Shown here in pieces: positions 61,516 to 64,000 of a stretch of 64,000 nt of DNA. A program made the position numbers and the translations under genes. The stretch spans positions 1 through 64,000 of the forward strand of contig JAFWZV010000021.1 in assembly GCA_017517305.1 (NCBI GenBank), given 5' to 3'. The notes beneath the pieces are model-generated. The model had not been told where the DNA came from. It made no database searches and saw only the letters and a list, made by a program, of their open reading frames with translations. This DNA comes from Lachnospiraceae bacterium (GTDB lineage Bacteria; Bacillota; Clostridia; Lachnospirales; Lachnospiraceae). Position 1 is the first letter of the stretch, and each line of letters opens with the position of its first letter.

Positions 61516-62135
61516 TATGCATACACCTCCTCAATTGCTGCTACTGCATCCTTAGTCATAACAAGAGCGTCATACTTAAGAATGTCATATACGTTGATTG
61601 AATTTGTCATAGTTGTCTTAACTGTAGGGATGTTTCTTGCTGAGAGAACTACCTTCTCATCCTTATCCTTAGTAACAACTAAAGCCTTAGGAGCCTTAAG
61701 GTTGTTAAGGATCTGAGCGAACTTAGCAGTCTTAACCTCATCCATCTTGAACTCATCTACTACAATAAGCTTTGAATCCTGAACCTTTGAAGTAAGAGCA
61801 GACTTCATAGCGATCTGCTTCTCTCTCTTGTTCATCTTTATTGAATAATCTCTTGGCTTTGGAGCGAATACAACGCCACCACCTGTAAAGTGAGGTGCTC
61901 TTGTTGAACCCTGTCTTGCATGACCTGTTCCCTTCTGTCTCCAAGGCTTCTTGCCGCCACCTGAAACTTCTGAACGAGTCTTTGCGCTCTGAGTTCCCTG
62001 ACGACTATTTGCTAACTGGCTTACTACAGCCAAGTGTACTAAATGCTCGTTTATCTCTACACCGAATACGTTATCGTTAAGCTCAAGCTTATCTACTTCC
62101 TTACCTTCGATGTTATATACAGCTACTGTTGCCAT
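61515..62135 (-). CDS. rplD: 50S ribosomal protein L4
   Basis: 206 residues. The tunnel loop is [20 protein letters not shown]. In proteobacteria L4 represses the S10 operon; whether it does so through the leader here is unknown. Confidence 0.98.
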   Translation of the reverse strand: MATVAVYNIEGKEVDKLELNDNVFGVEINEHLVHLAVVSQLANSRQGTQSAKTRSEVSGGGKKPWRQKGTGHARQGSTRAPHFTGGGVVFAPKPRDYSIKMNKREKQIAMKSALTSKVQDSKLIVVDEFKMDEVKTAKFAQILNNLKAPKALVVTKDKDEKVVLSARNIPTVKTTMTNSINVYDILKYDALVMTKDAVAAIEEVYA

Positions 62136-62162
62136 CTTGTTTCCTCCTTCCTGAAAAGCGGC

Positions 62163-62846
62163 TTATTTGCCAACCTTTACTGTCTCCTTAATCATTACTA
62201 ATGATTTCTTTGGTCCAGGAACGGCACCCTTTACCAAGATTACATTGTTCTCTACATCTATCTTAACTATCTCAAGATTCTGTACTGTAACTCTTACGTT
62301 ACCCATATGTCCAGGCATCTTCTTACCCTTGAATACTCTACCTGGAGTAGTAGCAGAACCGTTTGAACCTGCATGACGATGGTACTTAGAACCATGAGTC
62401 TTAGGACCTGTTCTCATACCGTATCTCTTGATACCTGAAGCATATCCCTTACCCTTTGACTTAGCAGTTACATCAATCTTATCACCCTCTGCGAAGATGT
62501 CAGCCTTGATCTCGTCGCCTGCATTGTAATCAGCTACGTTCTCTAATCTGAACTCTCTAACGAACTTCTTAGGTGTAGTACCTGCCTTCTTAAAGTGACC
62601 TACCTCAGCCTTACCAGCACCATGTGGGTTTCTGATAACTTTCTTTCCTGAAACGTCCTTAGTAGTTACTCTTTCCTTCTTCTCGCCGAAACCAACCTGA
62701 ATTGCATCGTAACCGTCATTATCAACTGTTTTTACCTGAGTTACAACACATGGTCCAGCCTGTAATACTGTTACTGGTGTTAACACGCCATCTTCGTTGA
62801 AGATCTGTGTCATTCCGACTTTAGTTGCTAAAATCGCTTTCTTCAT
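62163..62846 (-). CDS. rplC: 50S ribosomal protein L3
   Basis: The start is ATG 62846 ([20 protein letters not shown]), with AGGAGG upstream; the in-frame ATG at 62915 lacks a site. 227 residues. The [20 protein letters not shown] signature is present. Confidence 0.98.
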   Translation of the reverse strand: MKKAILATKVGMTQIFNEDGVLTPVTVLQAGPCVVTQVKTVDNDGYDAIQVGFGEKKERVTTKDVSGKKVIRNPHGAGKAEVGHFKKAGTTPKKFVREFRLENVADYNAGDEIKADIFAEGDKIDVTAKSKGKGYASGIKRYGMRTGPKTHGSKYHRHAGSNGSATTPGRVFKGKKMPGHMGNVRVTVQNLEIVKIDVENNVILVKGAVPGPKKSLVMIKETVKVGK

Positions 62847-62996
62847 TATAATTTTCCTCCTAATTTTTAATTCACAGCGGATTGCCTTGGCAATCATACT
62901 AAATTCATCCCGCAACTCGTAATGGATGTAATTAGGTACTGCAATTTCTTATTTAATAATGTAGCTTCTCGCTACGGTTACTTTGATGAAATGTAA

Positions 62997-63308
62997 TTAC
63001 TTCATCTTAACATCGATGTGTACACCAGCTGATGCCTCAAGCTTTCTAAGAGCTTCAACAGTCTTGCTGTTTGGTGTAAGTACATCAATGAGTCTCTTGT
63101 GAGTTCTCTGCTCGAACTGCTCTCTAGAATCCTTATACTTATGAACAGCTCTAAGAATTGTGATCTTCTCAACCTTTGTAGGCATTGGAACTGGTCCGCT
63201 AACCTTTGCACCAGTACTCTTGATAGTCTCGATAATATCCTTTGCAGTCTTATCGATTAACTTGTGATCGTACGCCTTCAATGTGATTCTCATAATTTGA
63301 CTTGCCAT
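62997..63308 (-). CDS. rpsJ: 30S ribosomal protein S10 (NusE)
   Basis: 103 residues. [20 protein letters not shown] and [20 protein letters not shown] are diagnostic. First gene of the S10 operon; also an antitermination partner of NusB. GGAGGCGGC lies just upstream. A 150-bp gap follows before rplC. Confidence 0.98.
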   Translation of the reverse strand: MASQIMRITLKAYDHKLIDKTAKDIIETIKSTGAKVSGPVPMPTKVEKITILRAVHKYKDSREQFEQRTHKRLIDVLTPNSKTVEALRKLEASAGVHIDVKMK

Positions 63309-63552
63309 AAAAAAAGCCGCCTCCTTTTCGCACTTATTAGTAGTACGACAAGTGGTGACTGTACAACTTTCCCGTGTGTGTCGTAAATTTTAACATCTTT
63401 ACAGAGTTTCACACGTCATCTCCGTCCTTTGACGGATGGTATATGGTACAGTGACTTGTCGCCAGTTATCTTTAATTGACATTCGCTCCACGAAAAACCT
63501 ACCTAATTGCTTAAGTAGCAACCTCCGCTTCTACGCTATCAATGTCACAGCA
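63309..63552 (-). promoter_or_regulatory. Long 5' leader of the S10 operon
   Basis: About 240 nt between promoter and rpsJ with several possible stems, including CCGTC-AAAG-GACGG (about 63426-63440) and pairings of GTGGTGACTG/CAGTGACTTG-type segments. No ORF with a ribosome binding site. It likely holds a ribosomal-protein-binding attenuator, in line with other Firmicutes S10 leaders. Confidence 0.55.
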
Positions 63553-63558
63553 AGAATG

Positions 63559-63587
63559 ATTATATAACAAAGAATTATATAATGCAA
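63559..63587 (-). promoter_or_regulatory. Sigma-A promoter of the S10-spc-alpha supercluster
   Basis: TTGCAT (63582-63587), 17-bp spacer, consensus TATAAT (63559-63564) on the minus strand. Another TATAAT lies inside the spacer. Confidence 0.85.
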
Positions 63588-63642
63588 GAACTTTTTTGTA
63601 TTTTTTTGAATACATTTTTTCACCCAAGATTCTCTGCAAAAT

Positions 63643-63670
63643 AATAGGTACAGTTTTACCTGTACCTATT
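63643..63670 (-). terminator. Terminator of the methyltransferase gene before the S10 promoter
   Basis: AATAGGTACAG pairs with CTGTACCTATT (11 bp, 6-nt loop), followed by ATTATTTTG on the minus strand; it begins 3 bp past the stop. Confidence 0.85.
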
Positions 63671-63672
63671 TT

Positions 63673-64000
63673 CTATCTATCATCATTCAATAGTTTTACT
63701 ATGGTCGGTTCAACTCCTAGGAACTGACACATAGCTTTTGCCTCCTGCAAGGATTTTTCTTTCTTTTCCTTGCTTACATTTGCCTTCACTGCTCTAATTA
63801 ATATATTTTTGGGAGAGTGAGCCAAATCCACGAACTCAAGCAGCTGTGTTTTGTAGCCACAGCTCTCAAGCATAACGCCTCTTAAGGCATCTGTGGCAAG
63901 AGCTGCTGTTCTTTCCTTAATTATTCCATACTTCATCATAGGCGCAAGAGCCTCGCTGGCTATAGTTTTATTCACCTCGTGCTGACAACATGGAACTGAC
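63673..64000 (-). CDS. SAM-dependent methyltransferase, C-terminal part (gene cut by window edge)
   Basis: The frame stays open to base 64000, beyond the GTG at 63975, so this is the C-terminal ~109 residues of a longer gene. The added stretch reads SVPCCQHEVNKTI. The Pro-Cys-Cys-Gln-His motif, together with EFVDLAHSPKNILIRAVKAN, matches the METTL25-like methyltransferase family, where PCC replaces the usual (D/N)PPY. The SAM-binding site lies outside the window. Substrate unknown. Confidence 0.7.
   Translation of the reverse strand, partial: SVPCCQHEVNKTIASEALAPMMKYGIIKERTAALATDALRGVMLESCGYKTQLLEFVDLAHSPKNILIRAVKANVSKEKKEKSLQEAKAMCQFLGVEPTIVKLLNDDR

Overview
The window looks like a chromosomal segment of a low-GC Gram-positive bacterium, most likely a Lachnospiraceae/Clostridia member of the gut or rumen (Butyrivibrio/Pseudobutyrivibrio/Roseburia-like). 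The reasons are strong AGGAGG ribosome binding sites, zinc-type S14 and L36, a lidded adenylate kinase with a Cys4 knuckle, a TTG-started L5, a long L17, and accessory genes typical of that group (choloylglycine hydrolase, Bce module, CptIN-type toxin-antitoxin). No rRNA, tRNA, CRISPR array, transposase or integrase was recognised. Almost everything is on the minus strand; only an AraC regulator, an SDR oxidoreductase and a formate/nitrite transporter are on the plus strand.

Layout, low to high coordinate. 1-12.5 kb: metabolic and surface genes. These are an unknown partial gene, a HAD phosphatase, a PgaC/PgaD-like exopolysaccharide synthase pair, a choloylglycine hydrolase, a small ribbon-helix-helix-like protein, an SPFH protein with its own promoter and palindromic operator, a beta-glucan unit (GH5 + membrane-anchored GH16 with binding modules) with a divergent AraC regulator, an SDR gene behind a perfect CcpA-type cre palindrome, and a methyltransferase with a possibly structured leader. 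12.5-25 kb: a genome-defence region. It has a type III (CptIN/ToxIN-like) toxin-antitoxin locus with tandem RNA repeats and an attenuating terminator, an HTH-PurM fusion, a three-gene unknown operon (small protein, helical-repeat protein, possible nuclease), a DGQHR protein plus four-TM protein placed directly behind a complete DpnII-like restriction-modification operon (dpnM-dpnA-dpnB), then a second DpnII-family endonuclease with a different methyltransferase, and a 59-residue ORF. 25-31 kb: rpsI, rplM (with leader and promoter), truA, a membrane coiled-coil protein, ecfT and a single-chain fusion of EcfA1 and EcfA2.

31-47 kb: an insertion relative to the usual Firmicutes order rplQ-ecfA-ecfT-truA-rplM-rpsI. 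It holds a DnaQ-like exonuclease with a zinc ribbon, tandem paralogous membrane-anchored proteins, an MBL hydrolase, a lipoprotein, a Bce-type antimicrobial-peptide sensing and detoxification module whose two units each follow the same palindrome, a four-gene operon of a SulP transporter and three radical SAM proteins (one fused to what looks like a degenerate DHH/DHHA1 domain), a metallophosphoesterase and a FocA/NirC-type channel. 47-63.3 kb: the S10-spc-alpha ribosomal protein supercluster with secY, adk, map, infA, rpmJ and rpoA, driven from a promoter and a ~240-nt leader upstream of rpsJ. The window ends in a truncated methyltransferase.

The best candidates for undescribed biology are the SulP/three-radical-SAM operon with its pseudo-DHH fusion, the DGQHR + four-TM pair behind the DpnII operon together with the three unknown genes downstream, and the HTH-PurM fusion beside the type III toxin-antitoxin locus.
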